A DNA stretch of 64,000 bases from Pararhodobacter marinus (GCF_003122215.1 NZ_QEYD01000006.1:278553-342552); one strand, 5' to 3'. Shown: positions 22,644-32,042, counted from the first letter of the stretch. Translations and numbers: made by a program. Notes: generated by a model not told the origin, from the letters alone.

Positions 22644-23240
22644 TCAGGCGATGCTGTCATATAGCGCGTAATCCTCGGCCATGCGCTCGGCCAGCCGCGC
22701 GCGAAGCGCGTCGGGAAGGTCGCGGTCGCCCTCGGGCGAGACGTTCTCTTTCGGCAGCTCGATGGCGAAATCGAGCCGGTCCTCCAGATACGCCACGAAG
22801 CCGCCGATATCCTCGTAGCGAAACAGCCGGTCGACACCACAGGGCGCGTCGTCGAAGCCTTTCAGGAAATCCGCTTGCGAGCCGACATCGGCCAGTGAGT
22901 GGCGCGGATCGTGCAGGTAGGCTTCGGCGAAATCGGCGAAACTCAGGCCCCGGGTGCCGGCATGCATGTCCAGATTGTCGTCGCGCAGGCGCGAGCGATA
23001 CCACGATCCCAGCCAGTCGACAGGCTCGCGGATCAGCGCCAGCGCGGTGAAATCGCCGCCCGCCATCTCGCGCAGATAGGGGCGCAGGTAGCGTTGCCAC
23101 GTGCGCGCATCGGTATGCTTGAGCGCGGCGGGCTGCATCACGGAAAGGGCGGCAAGAGACCCGAGCGCGGCCTCGATGGCCGTGGAGCCCGTCTTTGGGG
23201 TCGCCAGCAGCACAAGCCGCTGTTTCCAGAATACTAGCAT
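22644..23240 (-). CDS. Sulfotransferase-family-like protein
   Basis: A 198-residue protein with the sulfotransferase fold signature: an N-terminal strand and P-loop-like ATPKTGSTAIEAAL (the 5'-phosphosulfate-binding loop of PAPS enzymes) and REPVDWLGSWYRSR at about 90-103, corresponding to the 3'-phosphate-binding REP region. Homologues in this family are often mislabelled 'gamma-glutamyl kinase'. The sulfate acceptor is unknown. It lies alone between the tRNA and recA. A promoter in the AT-rich 23241-23300 is likely. Confidence 0.75.
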   Translation of the reverse strand: MLVFWKQRLVLLATPKTGSTAIEAALGSLAALSVMQPAALKHTDARTWQRYLRPYLREMAGGDFTALALIREPVDWLGSWYRSRLRDDNLDMHAGTRGLSFADFAEAYLHDPRHSLADVGSQADFLKGFDDAPCGVDRLFRYEDIGGFVAYLEDRLDFAIELPKENVSPEGDRDLPDALRARLAERMAEDYALYDSIA

Positions 23241-23349
23241 AGAGACCCGCGCAACGTCGTTCTGAACGGTTTATTAACCAAATGCAGGCGAAGTTGAAAC
23301 ACCCGCAATAAAGCTTGAAATGTTCCGGTTTTGTGCTCATATTGCGCGA

Positions 23350-23364
23350 GAACAAGATAAGAAC
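23350..23364. promoter_or_regulatory. LexA/SOS box upstream of recA
   Basis: GAAC, seven bases, GAAC: an exact match to the direct-repeat LexA operator of alphaproteobacteria. It lies 50 bases upstream of the recA start, where it would block the promoter until DNA damage triggers LexA cleavage. Confidence 0.9.
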
Positions 23365-23413
23365 AGACGCAGTATTGCTGCCCCCTCCGGGCTGTGAAAT
23401 AAGAGGTCAGACC

Positions 23414-24484
23414 ATGGCAACCGCGAGCCTTCTCGACATGCAAGACAAACGCTCTCAGGACAAGCAGAAAGCGCTCGATTCGGCGCTGGCGCAGATCGAG
23501 CGGCAGTTCGGCAAGGGCTCGATCATGAAGCTCGGCGCCGACAACCCCGTGGCCGAGATCGAATCGACCTCGACGGGGTCGCTCGGTCTCGACATCGCGC
23601 TGGGGATCGGCGGTCTGCCCAAGGGGCGGATCATCGAAATCTACGGCCCGGAAAGCTCGGGCAAGACGACGCTGACGCTGCATGTGCTGGCGGAAGAGCA
23701 GAAGAAGGGCGGCGTCTGCGCATTCGTCGACGCCGAACACGCGCTCGATCCGCAATATGCCAAGCGGCTGGGCGTCGATCTGAACGAATTGCTGATCTCG
23801 CAGCCCGATACGGGCGAACAGGCGCTGGAAATCGTCGACACGCTGGTGCGGTCGGGCGCGGTGTCGGTGGTGGTGGTCGACTCGGTCGCCGCGCTGACGC
23901 CCAAATCCGAACTCGAAGGCGATATGGGCGACAGCAATGTCGGCGTTCATGCCCGCCTGATGAGCCAGGCGATGCGCAAGCTCACCGGCTCGATCTCGCG
24001 CTCGAACTGCATGGTGATCTTCATCAACCAGATCCGCATGAAGATCGGTGTCATGTTCGGCTCGCCCGAAACCACCACCGGTGGCAATGCGCTGAAATTC
24101 TACGCCTCCGTGCGGCTCGATATCCGCCGGATCGGTTCGATCAAGGACCGCGAAGAGATCGTCGGCAACCAGACCCGCGTGAAGGTGGTCAAGAACAAGG
24201 TCGCCCCGCCTTTCAAGCAGGTCGAATTCGACATCATGTATGGCGAAGGGATTTCCAAGACCGGCGAGCTTCTGGATATCGGCGTCAAGGCCGGCGTCGT
24301 CGAGAAATCGGGCTCGTGGTATTCCTATGGCGACGAACGGATCGGGCAGGGGCGTGAGAATGCCAAGAACTACCTGAAAGCCAATCAGCAGATCGCCCAC
24401 GAGATCGAGGACAAGATTCGCGCCGCCAATGGTCTGGATTTCCAGATGGGCAGCAGCGACGACGGCGATGTGCTCGAAGAGTGA
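23414..24484 (+). CDS. recA: Recombinase RecA
   Basis: A 356-residue strand-exchange ATPase for homologous recombination and SOS induction. Walker A is GPESSGKTT, and the MAW-type loops and the signature [16 protein letters not shown] are present, with an acidic C-terminal tail ([10 protein letters not shown]). The frame is open upstream to 23315, but the ATG at 23414 (MATASLLDM) gives the normal N-terminus, has AAGAGGT 7-13 bases upstream and lies downstream of the SOS box. The stop codon overlaps the start of the MOSC gene. Confidence 0.97.
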   Translation: MATASLLDMQDKRSQDKQKALDSALAQIERQFGKGSIMKLGADNPVAEIESTSTGSLGLDIALGIGGLPKGRIIEIYGPESSGKTTLTLHVLAEEQKKGGVCAFVDAEHALDPQYAKRLGVDLNELLISQPDTGEQALEIVDTLVRSGAVSVVVVDSVAALTPKSELEGDMGDSNVGVHARLMSQAMRKLTGSISRSNCMVIFINQIRMKIGVMFGSPETTTGGNALKFYASVRLDIRRIGSIKDREEIVGNQTRVKVVKNKVAPPFKQVEFDIMYGEGISKTGELLDIGVKAGVVEKSGSWYSYGDERIGQGRENAKNYLKANQQIAHEIEDKIRAANGLDFQMGSSDDGDVLEE

Positions 24485-25032
24485 CCTTCGTCAGCCGCGC
24501 TGAACTGGACGCGGCGTTGCCGGATATCCTGTCCGCGCCCAAGGATGGTGCGGAGATCGGAATGCTTTGCCGGCGTCCCGTGCGCAATGGTCGACGCTTC
24601 GTCGACCGGATCGAGGTCACGCGTGAGCAGGGCATTCCCGGCGAGCGTTGGCTGAATGAACCCTGGCTGCGGCTGCCCGACGGCAGGCCGCATCCGGGGA
24701 TCCAGATCTGCATCCTGTCGCGCCGGGTGCTCGACCTCGTTTGGCGGGACCGGGAAACCGTGCTGCATCCGGGCGATACCTTCGTCGTCGACATGGATCT
24801 GGGCCACGAGAACCTTCCCGAGGCTACGCTCTTGCAGGCGGGCAGCGCGGTCTTGCGCGTGTCGGAAATCTTCAACGATGCCTGCGTGAAATGGAACGCG
24901 CGTTACGGGGCCGCGTCCCGCGACTGGATCAACGCGCCCGACAATCGGCGCCACCGTCTGCGCGGCATCCTGTGCAGCGTCGAGCGGGACGGGGAGATCC
25001 AGAACGGCGATCTCTTGACGAAGTGTCGCTGA
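24481..25032 (+). CDS. MOSC-domain protein
   Basis: A 183-residue single-domain MOSC protein, related to the C-terminal domain of molybdenum cofactor sulfurase and to YiiM/mARC. Recognisable parts are [12 protein letters not shown] near residue 58, [16 protein letters not shown] near 100, and the conserved cysteine in [12 protein letters not shown] near residue 138, followed by RRHRLRGI. The GTG start overlaps the recA stop by four bases, so it is translated from the recA transcript, an unusual neighbour for a metal-sulfur protein. The substrate is unknown. Confidence 0.8.
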   Translation: MTFVSRAELDAALPDILSAPKDGAEIGMLCRRPVRNGRRFVDRIEVTREQGIPGERWLNEPWLRLPDGRPHPGIQICILSRRVLDLVWRDRETVLHPGDTFVVDMDLGHENLPEATLLQAGSAVLRVSEIFNDACVKWNARYGAASRDWINAPDNRRHRLRGILCSVERDGEIQNGDLLTKCR

Positions 25033-26259
25033 CAGGATTCCGCTGAGGACCGGGTGGCGGGGCGGTCCGGACTTGCCGCGCATGTCCGTCGCCGGGGCGG
25101 TCATGGGTTTCGAGCCTGCGCCGGGATGACCCAAATTGATGTCCGTGAAGGACGCGTGTCGCAAAAGAACCGGCATCGACGGCTGTGGTTTTACCGGCGT
25201 AACCCCTGAAGGTACACGCCTATCGGGCGCTGGCAGGCAGGGCAGGGCGAATGGTTCCGGTCTCGGTCAGGCAATGCCCGGCGCTTGCCGTCGTTCCGGC
25301 AGGCTTTCCCGCGACAGGGCGCTTTGACGGGCGGCAGCGCTGACCGGGAGTGGAGTCGTGGCTCCGGACCGAAGCGTTAAGGTTAACCCCAATCGTGGGG
25401 CGGAGTGGACCCGCGCCCAGGACGGCGCGGCTTGGTGAACCGGAGTCCGGCCCCCTGAGGCCAAAGCGATCTTCGGTTGATGGTCCGGATAAATCAAACC
25501 TGAGACGTTCCAGCGCCCTTTCCTGTTGACAGCAGTAGCGAGGCGCACACGCAGCTGCCACGTCAAGATTGACACCCAGGGTGCATCGGGTGACGGCGAG
25601 CGACGGCAAGACGCGACCAATTCTCTGGCTGGGTGGCCACGCGAGGGGGGGGCGGATTAACGCACCGAAGATCAGCAGCCTACCGTACCGGGCGCGAACC
25701 GGGCCGGAAGCGGGACGTTTGATTCGTGAAAGGTTACTGGTTCACAGCCCATGGCACGCGCATGTCTCCCGAACAGGGAAAGTCGGGAATGGCGCTGCTG
25801 GGCCGCAAGAGTCCACCGTGGTCAACAAGCGAAAGACCGACGGCGCCACAGAAAAACAGGGTTAACCTGCTTGCGACCGACGGGCGCGCGCGTGGTCGTC
25901 TGAAGAGGTGCTACGCGCGCCCAAACGGCAGAAAGCGACCCAGATTGAAGCGTTAAGCTTAACCCTTTTCGTGGTCCCGAGAGGTTGAACAGCACCTCAA
26001 GGGACGCGGGACAAAGCCCGTGCCGATGCGATGGGACAGCGTTCGCGGTGCGATGGAGCGGTTTTCCGGTGAGGAAGGCAATTGCCCAAGCGTCTCGCCC
26101 GGCGCCTGAAATGCGGGGCAGCCAGATTGAGGCGTTGGATTGCCGGAGACGACCGTCACCCAGAGGACATCCTCGGCGTCGTTGCCCGGACCACTGCATC
26201 AAGATCAACGGGCCTGGCCCCGTCGCACCGCGCAAGGGCGACCATCGCGTTGGCGGTCC
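25033..26259. other. Gene-free stretch of 1.2 kb with degenerate repeats
   Basis: No reading frame here has a ribosome-binding site, family motif or codon pattern like the neighbours, although short open frames exist on both strands. The stretch is less GC-biased at third positions than coding DNA around it. It is rich in short inverted repeats (for example GGAG-TCGTG-GCTCC at 25353-25366, CCCC-AATCGT-GGGG at 25387-25400) and TTAA-containing palindromes, one being a perfect 12-mer at 25952-25963. It could be a decayed gene cluster, a structured long RNA, or a regulatory/repeat island. I cannot assign a function. Confidence 0.6.
25371..26137. repeat. Degenerate direct repeat, three copies, in the gene-free stretch
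   Basis: Copy 1 (25371-25398) and copy 2 (25947-25974) share 24 of 28 bases around GAAGCGTTAAG-TTAACCC-TCGTGG. The start of copy 2 (25940-25955, CCAGATTGAAGCGTTA) recurs with two mismatches at 26122-26137. The palindromic centre GTTAAGCTTAAC is perfect only in copy 2. Function unknown. Confidence 0.7.
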
Positions 26260-26676
26260 TCATTCCCACCAGCGGTCGATGCGGGCGATGTCGTCGTCGG
26301 ACCACCCCAGATGATGCGCCAGTTCGTGCACGAAGACATGCGTCACCAGCGCGTCCAGCGCCACGTCGCCCCGCGCGCACCATTCATCGAGGATCGCTGC
26401 GCGGAAAAGCCAGATCATGTCGGGCTGAACCGCGACGTCGAACAGGGATTTCTCGGTCAGCGGGATGCCCTCGTAAAGGCCCGTCAGGTCCAGCGGGTCG
26501 TCCATGCCGAGCGCCTCGAGCATGTCATCCGGGGCAATCTCGGCCACCTGCAGGATGACGCCCCGCGCGGCCTCGGCGAACGGGCTGGGCAGGTCCGCGC
26601 GCGCGGCCTCGGCAAGGGCTTCGATGTCGTCAAGGCTGGGCGCGGCGCGGGCGCGCCAGAAATCCGGGGTCGTCAT
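26260..26676 (-). CDS. Minimal zinc metallopeptidase-like protein (zincin, PF06262 type)
   Basis: A 138-residue protein with the zinc-binding helix VFVHELAHHLGWSDDDI near the C-terminus: HExxH plus the downstream aspartates of the small 'possible gluzincin' family (DUF1025). The preceding segments EGIPLTEKSLFDVAVQPDMIWLFR are typical for that family. The ATG at 26676 is chosen because the longer frame upstream is arginine-rich non-coding sequence shared with the opposite frame. Substrate and role are unknown; family members are cytoplasmic. The AraC gene lies 35 bases upstream on the same strand. Confidence 0.85.
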   Translation of the reverse strand: MTTPDFWRARAAPSLDDIEALAEAARADLPSPFAEAARGVILQVAEIAPDDMLEALGMDDPLDLTGLYEGIPLTEKSLFDVAVQPDMIWLFRAAILDEWCARGDVALDALVTHVFVHELAHHLGWSDDDIARIDRWWE

Positions 26677-26711
26677 GGGGGCTCGGACAGGGTGAGGGGG
26701 GCCGTTACGTC

Positions 26712-27689
26712 TCAGACAGAGCCGTCGCCCCGGCGCCATGCGCCCGGGCTGGTGCCATAAAACGCGCGGAAGGCGCGGGCGAAGGGGGCGGGGTCGCCAT
26801 AGCCCACGGCGAAGGCGATGTCGCTCACGCTGAGCGGTGCGTGATGCGGGTCGCGCAGAAGCCGGGCGGCGCGGGCCAGACGCTCGCGGCTGAGCGCGGC
26901 AGCAAAACCGTCCTCTTCGGCGGCGAGCAGGCGCTGGATCTGGCGCGCGGACATCCCGATCTCGGCCGCGCAATCGGCCAGAGACCAGCCCTGCCGCGTC
27001 GCGTTCGCCCGGATCGACGCGCGGATCCGCAACGCGGCGCTGTCCTGTGCAGGCGGGGCATCCTCGGCGGTCAGCGCGACGAGCTTCAGGAAGACCTCGT
27101 GCAGCCCGGCCAGCGCGCCGTGACGCTGGGCGGTATCGGTGAGCGCGCGGGCGGCTTCGAGGCAGAGCGCCCCATAGACCGGATGATCGGACAGCCGGTG
27201 CGGGCCCGGCGCGAAGGCGGACCCGACGGCGGATTTCGGCACCATGAGCGAGGCCACGCGCAGCCCCGAGCGGCGGGAATGGTCCAGCGTGAAGGGGGCG
27301 TCGGAGTCAAAGAGCCCCACCTCGCCCGGACGAAGCGCCATCGTCCGCCCGGCCTGCGTGATCGCGCAGATCCCGCCCAGTTGCAGGTTCACATACCAGC
27401 AGGGCATGGGCGAGGCGGCAATCTCGGCCCCGGTGCGCAGAACCGTATGGCTGCGCGCCGAGACGATGTTGAGCGCGCCCGCCTGCTCGCCGCCCGGCAT
27501 GTCATGGGAATGCACGCCCGCGCGGAACTCGGCGCGCGCGTCGCGGCCCAGCTCGGGCCGGAGCGGCATGAAGGCGGCGCAGATCCCCTCGCGGTAGTAA
27601 TCGAACGCCTCGCCCCGGGCGACGTCGCGGGTATCCCACACGCGCGGCAGGCTGGCGCTTTCGGTCACGGGAGCGGCGGATCGGGTCAT
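26712..27689 (-). CDS. AraC-family transcriptional regulator
   Basis: A 325-residue regulator with an N-terminal AraC_binding_2-like sensing domain (about 20-190, with CWYVNLQLGGICAITQAGR and GEVGLFDSDAPFTL) and a C-terminal HTH_18 domain ending in IAFAVGYGDPAPFARAFRAFYGTSPGAWRR. It is divergent from an alpha/beta hydrolase gene across a 60-base gap and is the likely regulator of that gene. The start ATG at 27689 is taken from the beginning of recognisable protein-like sequence (MTRSAAPVTES); no strong ribosome-binding site is visible. Confidence 0.85.
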   Translation of the reverse strand: MTRSAAPVTESASLPRVWDTRDVARGEAFDYYREGICAAFMPLRPELGRDARAEFRAGVHSHDMPGGEQAGALNIVSARSHTVLRTGAEIAASPMPCWYVNLQLGGICAITQAGRTMALRPGEVGLFDSDAPFTLDHSRRSGLRVASLMVPKSAVGSAFAPGPHRLSDHPVYGALCLEAARALTDTAQRHGALAGLHEVFLKLVALTAEDAPPAQDSAALRIRASIRANATRQGWSLADCAAEIGMSARQIQRLLAAEEDGFAAALSRERLARAARLLRDPHHAPLSVSDIAFAVGYGDPAPFARAFRAFYGTSPGAWRRGDGSV

Positions 27690-27749
27690 GGCGCGATGAT
27701 GCCCCGACTGGCAGGCTTGCGTCCAGTCAAAGCTGAGGGAGGAATGCTC

Positions 27750-28475
27750 ATGACGACCTATGTTCTGGTTCACGGCGCCTGGCATACCGGCACCGAATTC
27801 GAACCCGTGGCCGAAGCTATTCGCGCCGAGGGCCATATCGTCCATTGCCCCACCATCGCCGGCAACCGTCCGGGCGAAAGCAAGGATGTGGGGCTGAATG
27901 CGGCGATTGCGTCGATCGTCGATTACCTGTCGGAGAACGATCTGAGCGACGTGGTGCTGCTGGGCCATTCCTATGGCGGGATGGTGATCACCGGCGTGGC
28001 CGACCGCGCGGCGGACCGGATCCGCAGGCTGGTCTACTGGAACGCCTTCGTCCCCAATGACGGCGAGGCGCTCAACGACATGGTGCCGCCGCATTACGTC
28101 GCCTTGTTCGACGGGGTCTCGGCGGCGAGCGCGGACAACACGGTGATGCTGCCCTTCCCGATCTGGCGCGAGGCTTTCATCAACGACGCCGATCTGGCAT
28201 TGGCCGAGCGGGCGTTCGGGGTGCTGAACCCGCATCCTTATGCGACCTTCACCGACAAGATCGCGCTGTCGAAGAACCCGGCCGAGATGGCGCTGCCGAA
28301 ATCCTACCTGCTCTGCACCGAGGATTGCGCGCTGCCGCAGAGCCTGGGCTGGCATCCGCGGCTGTCGGAAAAGCTGGGCCTGTTCCGGCTGGTGGCGATC
28401 CCCGGCAGCCACGAGCTGTGCTTCACCGATCCGAAGGCGCTGGCGGCGGGGATCCTGAAAGCCGGGCGCGACTGA
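27750..28475 (+). CDS. Alpha/beta-hydrolase fold esterase-like protein
   Basis: A 241-residue alpha/beta hydrolase related to salicylate-binding/hydroxynitrile-lyase-type esterases. The oxyanion-hole motif is LVHGAWHTG, the nucleophile elbow is LGHSYGG (serine near residue 75), and the catalytic histidine is in PGSHELCFTDP near the C-terminus. The ATG at 27750 is preferred to one at 27744 because GAGGGAGGA then has normal spacing. Divergent from an AraC regulator, suggesting induction by a small organic substrate. Substrate unknown. Confidence 0.85.
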   Translation: MTTYVLVHGAWHTGTEFEPVAEAIRAEGHIVHCPTIAGNRPGESKDVGLNAAIASIVDYLSENDLSDVVLLGHSYGGMVITGVADRAADRIRRLVYWNAFVPNDGEALNDMVPPHYVALFDGVSAASADNTVMLPFPIWREAFINDADLALAERAFGVLNPHPYATFTDKIALSKNPAEMALPKSYLLCTEDCALPQSLGWHPRLSEKLGLFRLVAIPGSHELCFTDPKALAAGILKAGRD

Positions 28476-28549
28476 GAGACGGGCGAAGGGGGCGACGAAC
28501 TGGACAAATCACGGCGGCTGGTTCAAGACAGCGCCAACAGGAGTTCACG

Positions 28550-29875
28550 ATGACCGTCACCCGTTTCGCCCCGTCGCCCACCGGCTATCTGCACATCGGC
28601 AACCTGCGCACGGCGCTGTTCAATTACCTGATCGCCCGCAAGACGGGCGGTCAGTTCATCCTGCGTCTGGACGACACCGACCGCGAGCGGTCGAAGCAGG
28701 AATACGTGGACGGCATCAAGCGCGATCTGGAATGGCTGGGCCTGGAATGGGACCGGGTCGAGCGGCAGTCCGAAAGGCTGGACCGCTATGCCGAGGTGGC
28801 CGACCAGCTGCGCGCGGCGGGCCGGTTCTATGAGTGCTTCGAAAGCCCGACCGAACTGGATCTCAAGCGCAAGAAGCAGCTCAACATGGGCAAGCCGCCG
28901 GTCTATGACCGCTCGGCCCTGGCGCTGAGCGATGCCGACCGCGAGAAGCTGCGCGCCGAGGGGCGCGAGGGCTACTGGCGCTTCCAGCTCGATCTGGAGC
29001 GGATCGAATGGACCGACGGCATTCTGGGCGACATTTCCATCGACGCGGCCTCGGTCTCGGACCCGGTGCTGATCCGCGCGGACGGGCAGGTGCTGTATAC
29101 TTTCGCGTCGTCGGTCGATGACACCGATATGGGCGTCACGCATATCGTCCGGGGCGGCGACCATGTGACGAATACCGCGACGCAGATCCAGATCATCAAG
29201 GCGATCGGTGGCACGCCCCCTGAATTCGCCCACCATTCGCTGCTGACCGGCCCGCAGGGTGAGGCCCTGTCGAAACGGCTGGGCACGCTCAGCCTGCGGG
29301 ACCTGCGCGAGCAGGGGGTCGAGCGGATGGCGCTGCTCAGCCTTATGGCTCGTCTCGGGTCCTCTCAGCCGGTCGAACTGCGCGCCGATCTCGACGAGAT
29401 CGCTGACGGTTTCGAGCTGTCGCAATTCGGCTCGGCGCCCACCAAGTTCGATGCCGAGGATCTGTGGCCGCTGACCCGCGCGCATGTTCAGGCGCTGCCT
29501 TACGAGGCCGTGGCCGACCACCTGTCGCAGATCGGCGTGCCCGACGACATCGCCCCGGCCTTCTGGGGTGTCGCGCGCGAGAATGTCACCCGGCTGCAGG
29601 ATGTCGATGCGTGGTGGACGCTGTGCCGTGACGGGGCCGAGCCCGAGGTCGCGCCCGAGGATGCCGAGTTCATCGCCGAGGCGATGGCCCTGCTGCCGCC
29701 GCCGCCTTACGGCCCGACCGCGTGGTCGGACTGGACCGGCGCGGTCAAGCAGGCGACGGGCCGCAAGGGCAAGGGCCTGTTCATGCCGCTGCGCAAGGCA
29801 CTGACCGGGATGAGCCACGGGCCGGATATGGGCACGCTGATGCCGCTTCTGCAGAAAGTGCCGGGCAAGAACTAA
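28550..29875 (+). CDS. gltX: Glutamyl-tRNA synthetase
   Basis: A 441-residue class I aminoacyl-tRNA synthetase that charges tRNA with glutamate. The HIGH motif appears as GYLHIGNLRTA near residue 15 and the KMSKS motif as EALSKRLG near 240. The RFAPSPTG start is standard. The length matches the shorter GluRS type often present as one of two copies in alphaproteobacteria, where the second copy may prefer a different tRNA; whether this genome has another copy cannot be seen. The ATG at 28550 has CAGGAG upstream. A strong terminator follows. Confidence 0.95.
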   Translation: MTVTRFAPSPTGYLHIGNLRTALFNYLIARKTGGQFILRLDDTDRERSKQEYVDGIKRDLEWLGLEWDRVERQSERLDRYAEVADQLRAAGRFYECFESPTELDLKRKKQLNMGKPPVYDRSALALSDADREKLRAEGREGYWRFQLDLERIEWTDGILGDISIDAASVSDPVLIRADGQVLYTFASSVDDTDMGVTHIVRGGDHVTNTATQIQIIKAIGGTPPEFAHHSLLTGPQGEALSKRLGTLSLRDLREQGVERMALLSLMARLGSSQPVELRADLDEIADGFELSQFGSAPTKFDAEDLWPLTRAHVQALPYEAVADHLSQIGVPDDIAPAFWGVARENVTRLQDVDAWWTLCRDGAEPEVAPEDAEFIAEAMALLPPPPYGPTAWSDWTGAVKQATGRKGKGLFMPLRKALTGMSHGPDMGTLMPLLQKVPGKN

Positions 29876-29898
29876 GCGCCGCCGCGCCGCAGATGGGA

Positions 29899-29926
29899 AA
29901 AACGCCGCCCCGAAGGGCGGCGTTTT
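29899..29926. terminator. Bidirectional terminator between gltX and the NUDIX gene
   Basis: A perfect 12-bp stem (29899-29910 with 29915-29926) with a CGAA loop. It has A-runs on the left and T-runs on the right, so it can end transcripts from both sides of this convergent gap. Confidence 0.9.
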
Positions 29927-29998
29927 GCGTTCAGGTCGAGGCCAGCGCCGGTGTCTGCGTCCCGGTCACGCCCGCCGCGCCGCCGACGGCCAAGGGGT

Positions 29999-30718
29999 TC
30001 AGGCCAGGCGGCGGAACACCGACTCGCCCGAGGAATTGTCGAAGAACGGCACCGAATCCTGCAGCCCTTCGAGCACCAGCGCCTCGGCTTCGGCCAGCAC
30101 CACTTCGGTGATGAAGGGCAGGTCCAGCGCGCGGGCCTCGGCCAGCGGAATCCAGTGCAGGTGACTCAGCTCGTCCGTGGCGCGCGAAAAATCGTCGAGA
30201 TCGCCGACGATATCCTCGGCCCGCGCGAGGAAGAACCGCGCATCAAAGCGGCGCGGGCGACCCGGCGGCGTCACGGCGCGAAAGATGAAGCGCAACCCGT
30301 CACCGGCGGGCACCAGTCCGGTTTCGGCAAACCCGGCCCAGTCCTCGGGCACCGGTCCGATCCAGGGGCCGGGTCGCCCCAGTCTCAGCCCCGATTCTTC
30401 CCACAATTCGCGCACGGCGGCGGCGGCCATGGCTTCGGGCGGGGGGCAGGTTTTGGTCACCGGCTGCTGCGACAGACGGGCGATCTCCGAAGCGGGCAGC
30501 GGCGATGCCAGAGCGATCCGGCGGTCGCCCGGGTCGATGGCGCCGCCCGGAAAAACGTATTTCGACGGCATGAAAGCCGCGCCCGCGCCCCGCTGCCCCA
30601 TCAGCACGCGCGGAGACGCGGTGTCCCCGTCGCGCACCAGAACGATGGTGGCGGCATCGCGAATGGGCGGGCTTTGGACGCGCGCTGCCGGGCCGTGTTC
30701 CGGGGCGTCCGCGCTCAC
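29999..30718 (-). CDS. NUDIX hydrolase (NUDT19/CoA-diphosphatase-like)
   Basis: A 239-residue NUDIX-fold pyrophosphatase. The NUDIX helix is AAAVRELWEESGL near residue 105. It is separated from the preceding glycines (VFPGGAIDPGD) by an insertion, a layout seen in the NUDT19-like branch. Earlier conserved residues are IVLVRDG and VLMGQRG. The substrate (nucleoside diphosphate derivative or CoA ester) is not determinable. The GTG at 30718 is chosen because it overlaps the end of the DUF983 gene (ATGTGAG), giving translational coupling; the upstream frame is inside that gene. Confidence 0.83.
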   Translation of the reverse strand: MSADAPEHGPAARVQSPPIRDAATIVLVRDGDTASPRVLMGQRGAGAAFMPSKYVFPGGAIDPGDRRIALASPLPASEIARLSQQPVTKTCPPPEAMAAAAVRELWEESGLRLGRPGPWIGPVPEDWAGFAETGLVPAGDGLRFIFRAVTPPGRPRRFDARFFLARAEDIVGDLDDFSRATDELSHLHWIPLAEARALDLPFITEVVLAEAEALVLEGLQDSVPFFDNSSGESVFRRLA

Positions 30719-31113
30719 ATGTCGCCCCCGAAACCGTGCATCCGGCGCGACCATTGCAGCGCGACCAGCGCCCCCTTGAAGCGGGGCAACAGGAACAGCG
30801 CCATGGCCAGCGCCACGCCCCAGCACAGGGCGATCATGACCCAGGGTTCGGGCCGGAACGCCAGGAACACGGCCAGGTACAGCGCCATGATCACCTTGCC
30901 CACGACAAGGATCGTCAGATAGGCGGGGCCGTCATCGGCGCGGTGATGGTGAAAATCCTCGCCGCAATCGGGACAGGCATCGGCGACCTTCAGATAACCC
31001 TTCATGATCCGCCCCGTGCCGCAATGCGGGCAACGACGCATCCAGCCACGGCGCAGGGCCGCGCCCAGCGGGCGGTCGTCGACGGGTTCGGTCGTGGTAA
31101 CACTCAGGGTCAT
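30715..31113 (-). CDS. DUF983 family membrane protein
   Basis: A 132-residue protein. A zinc-ribbon-like pair of CxxC motifs (RCPHCGTGRIMKGYLKVADACPDCG, written here only by its cysteines at about 28, 31, 47 and 50) is followed by two hydrophobic helices (about 70-90 and 94-115). This is the standard layout of DUF983, a family often found near heme/cytochrome oxidase genes but of undefined function. It overlaps the NUDIX gene at its 3' end. Confidence 0.85.
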   Translation of the reverse strand: MTLSVTTTEPVDDRPLGAALRRGWMRRCPHCGTGRIMKGYLKVADACPDCGEDFHHHRADDGPAYLTILVVGKVIMALYLAVFLAFRPEPWVMIALCWGVALAMALFLLPRFKGALVALQWSRRMHGFGGDM

Positions 31114-31352
31114 GGCGGGCCTGTCTGCCGCTTGGCGGCGTCACGGGGGCGGGCGGCAAATCGCGTCCGCGCGGTATCTGGGATGAATGCCGCAAAGATG
31201 GGCGATGCAAAGATGCAGGTCAAGTTCAGCTCTGCGCAAAAAACCTGCCCGGGGCTGCGACGGAATGTCCGGAACCGCCCGTTAGACAGATATCGAAGCG
31301 CCGCCGATACCTCGTAACCCTCGCAGGGCGCTCTGATCCAAAGGAGAGCACG

Positions 31353-32042
31353 ATGAACACCAAGACCCTGACTGCCGTCGCCCTGATCCTGGCTGCCCTG
31401 CCGGTCGCGGGCTTTGCCCAGAGCGCGGGCGCGCCCGCCCGTCCGACACCGCCGGTGCTGGATTTCGCCACCGCCGATGCCGATGGCTCGGGCGCGATCA
31501 GCGCCGAGGAATGGACGGCCTATGCCGGGACGCTGCGCGACGGGATGCGCGCGCAGCGGATCGAGGCCCGCGTCGACGCGATCATCGAGGCCGCCGATGC
31601 CGATGGCAATGGCGCGCTGACCCGCGACGAGATGATCGCCGGCATGACGGTCATGGCCGACGAGCGCGGCGCGATGCGCGACGGGCGCCGGATGGGCGGT
31701 CACTTCGGCATGATGGGCGACCATGACGGCGGGCACGGGATGCGCGGGCATCACGGTCGTCGGGATGACGACGACCGGCGCGGCCGCTGGGACGGCGAGC
31801 GCCGGGGAGAGGGCCGCGCCGACGCCCGGGGTGAAGGCCGGGGCGAAGGTCGGGGTGAAGGTCGGATGGCCGAGCGCCCGATGCGGGGCGAGCGGACGGG
31901 CGACGATCAGGGCGCCGGCGGGCGCGGCATGATGGGCTTTGCCCGGATCGATGCCGACCGCAACGGCGAGATCAGCCCCGATGAGCTGGCCCATGCGCAG
32001 GCGATGCTGACCTGGATGGCGCAGCGTCCGGTCCGGAACTGA
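31353..32042 (+). CDS. Secreted EF-hand calcium-binding protein
   Basis: A 229-residue protein with an N-terminal signal peptide cleaved after about residue 22 (VAGFAQ). Three EF-hand loops are visible: DADGSGAISAEEW (near 43), DADGNGALTRDEM (near 82) and DADRNGEISPDEL (near 200). Between the second and third lies a histidine/glycine- and arginine/glutamate-rich low-complexity segment containing GEGR repeats. It would bind calcium or other divalent metals in the periplasm. It is immediately upstream of an ECF sigma factor and two envelope proteins on the same strand, and AAAGGAGA precedes the ATG. Confidence 0.85.
   Translation: MNTKTLTAVALILAALPVAGFAQSAGAPARPTPPVLDFATADADGSGAISAEEWTAYAGTLRDGMRAQRIEARVDAIIEAADADGNGALTRDEMIAGMTVMADERGAMRDGRRMGGHFGMMGDHDGGHGMRGHHGRRDDDDRRGRWDGERRGEGRADARGEGRGEGRGEGRMAERPMRGERTGDDQGAGGRGMMGFARIDADRNGEISPDELAHAQAMLTWMAQRPVRN
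31830..31865 (+). repeat. Three 12-base tandem units inside the EF-hand gene
   Basis: Three consecutive 12-base units (GGTGAAGGCCGG and two variants) encode GEGR repeats in the low-complexity linker. Such in-frame units can change copy number by slippage. Confidence 0.8.

Noticed and set aside
25267..25620. 117-codon frame on the minus strand in the 25-kb gene-free stretch
   Set aside because: It overlaps a second open frame of similar length in another phase, and its only recurring segment comes from the nucleotide repeat rather than protein conservation.
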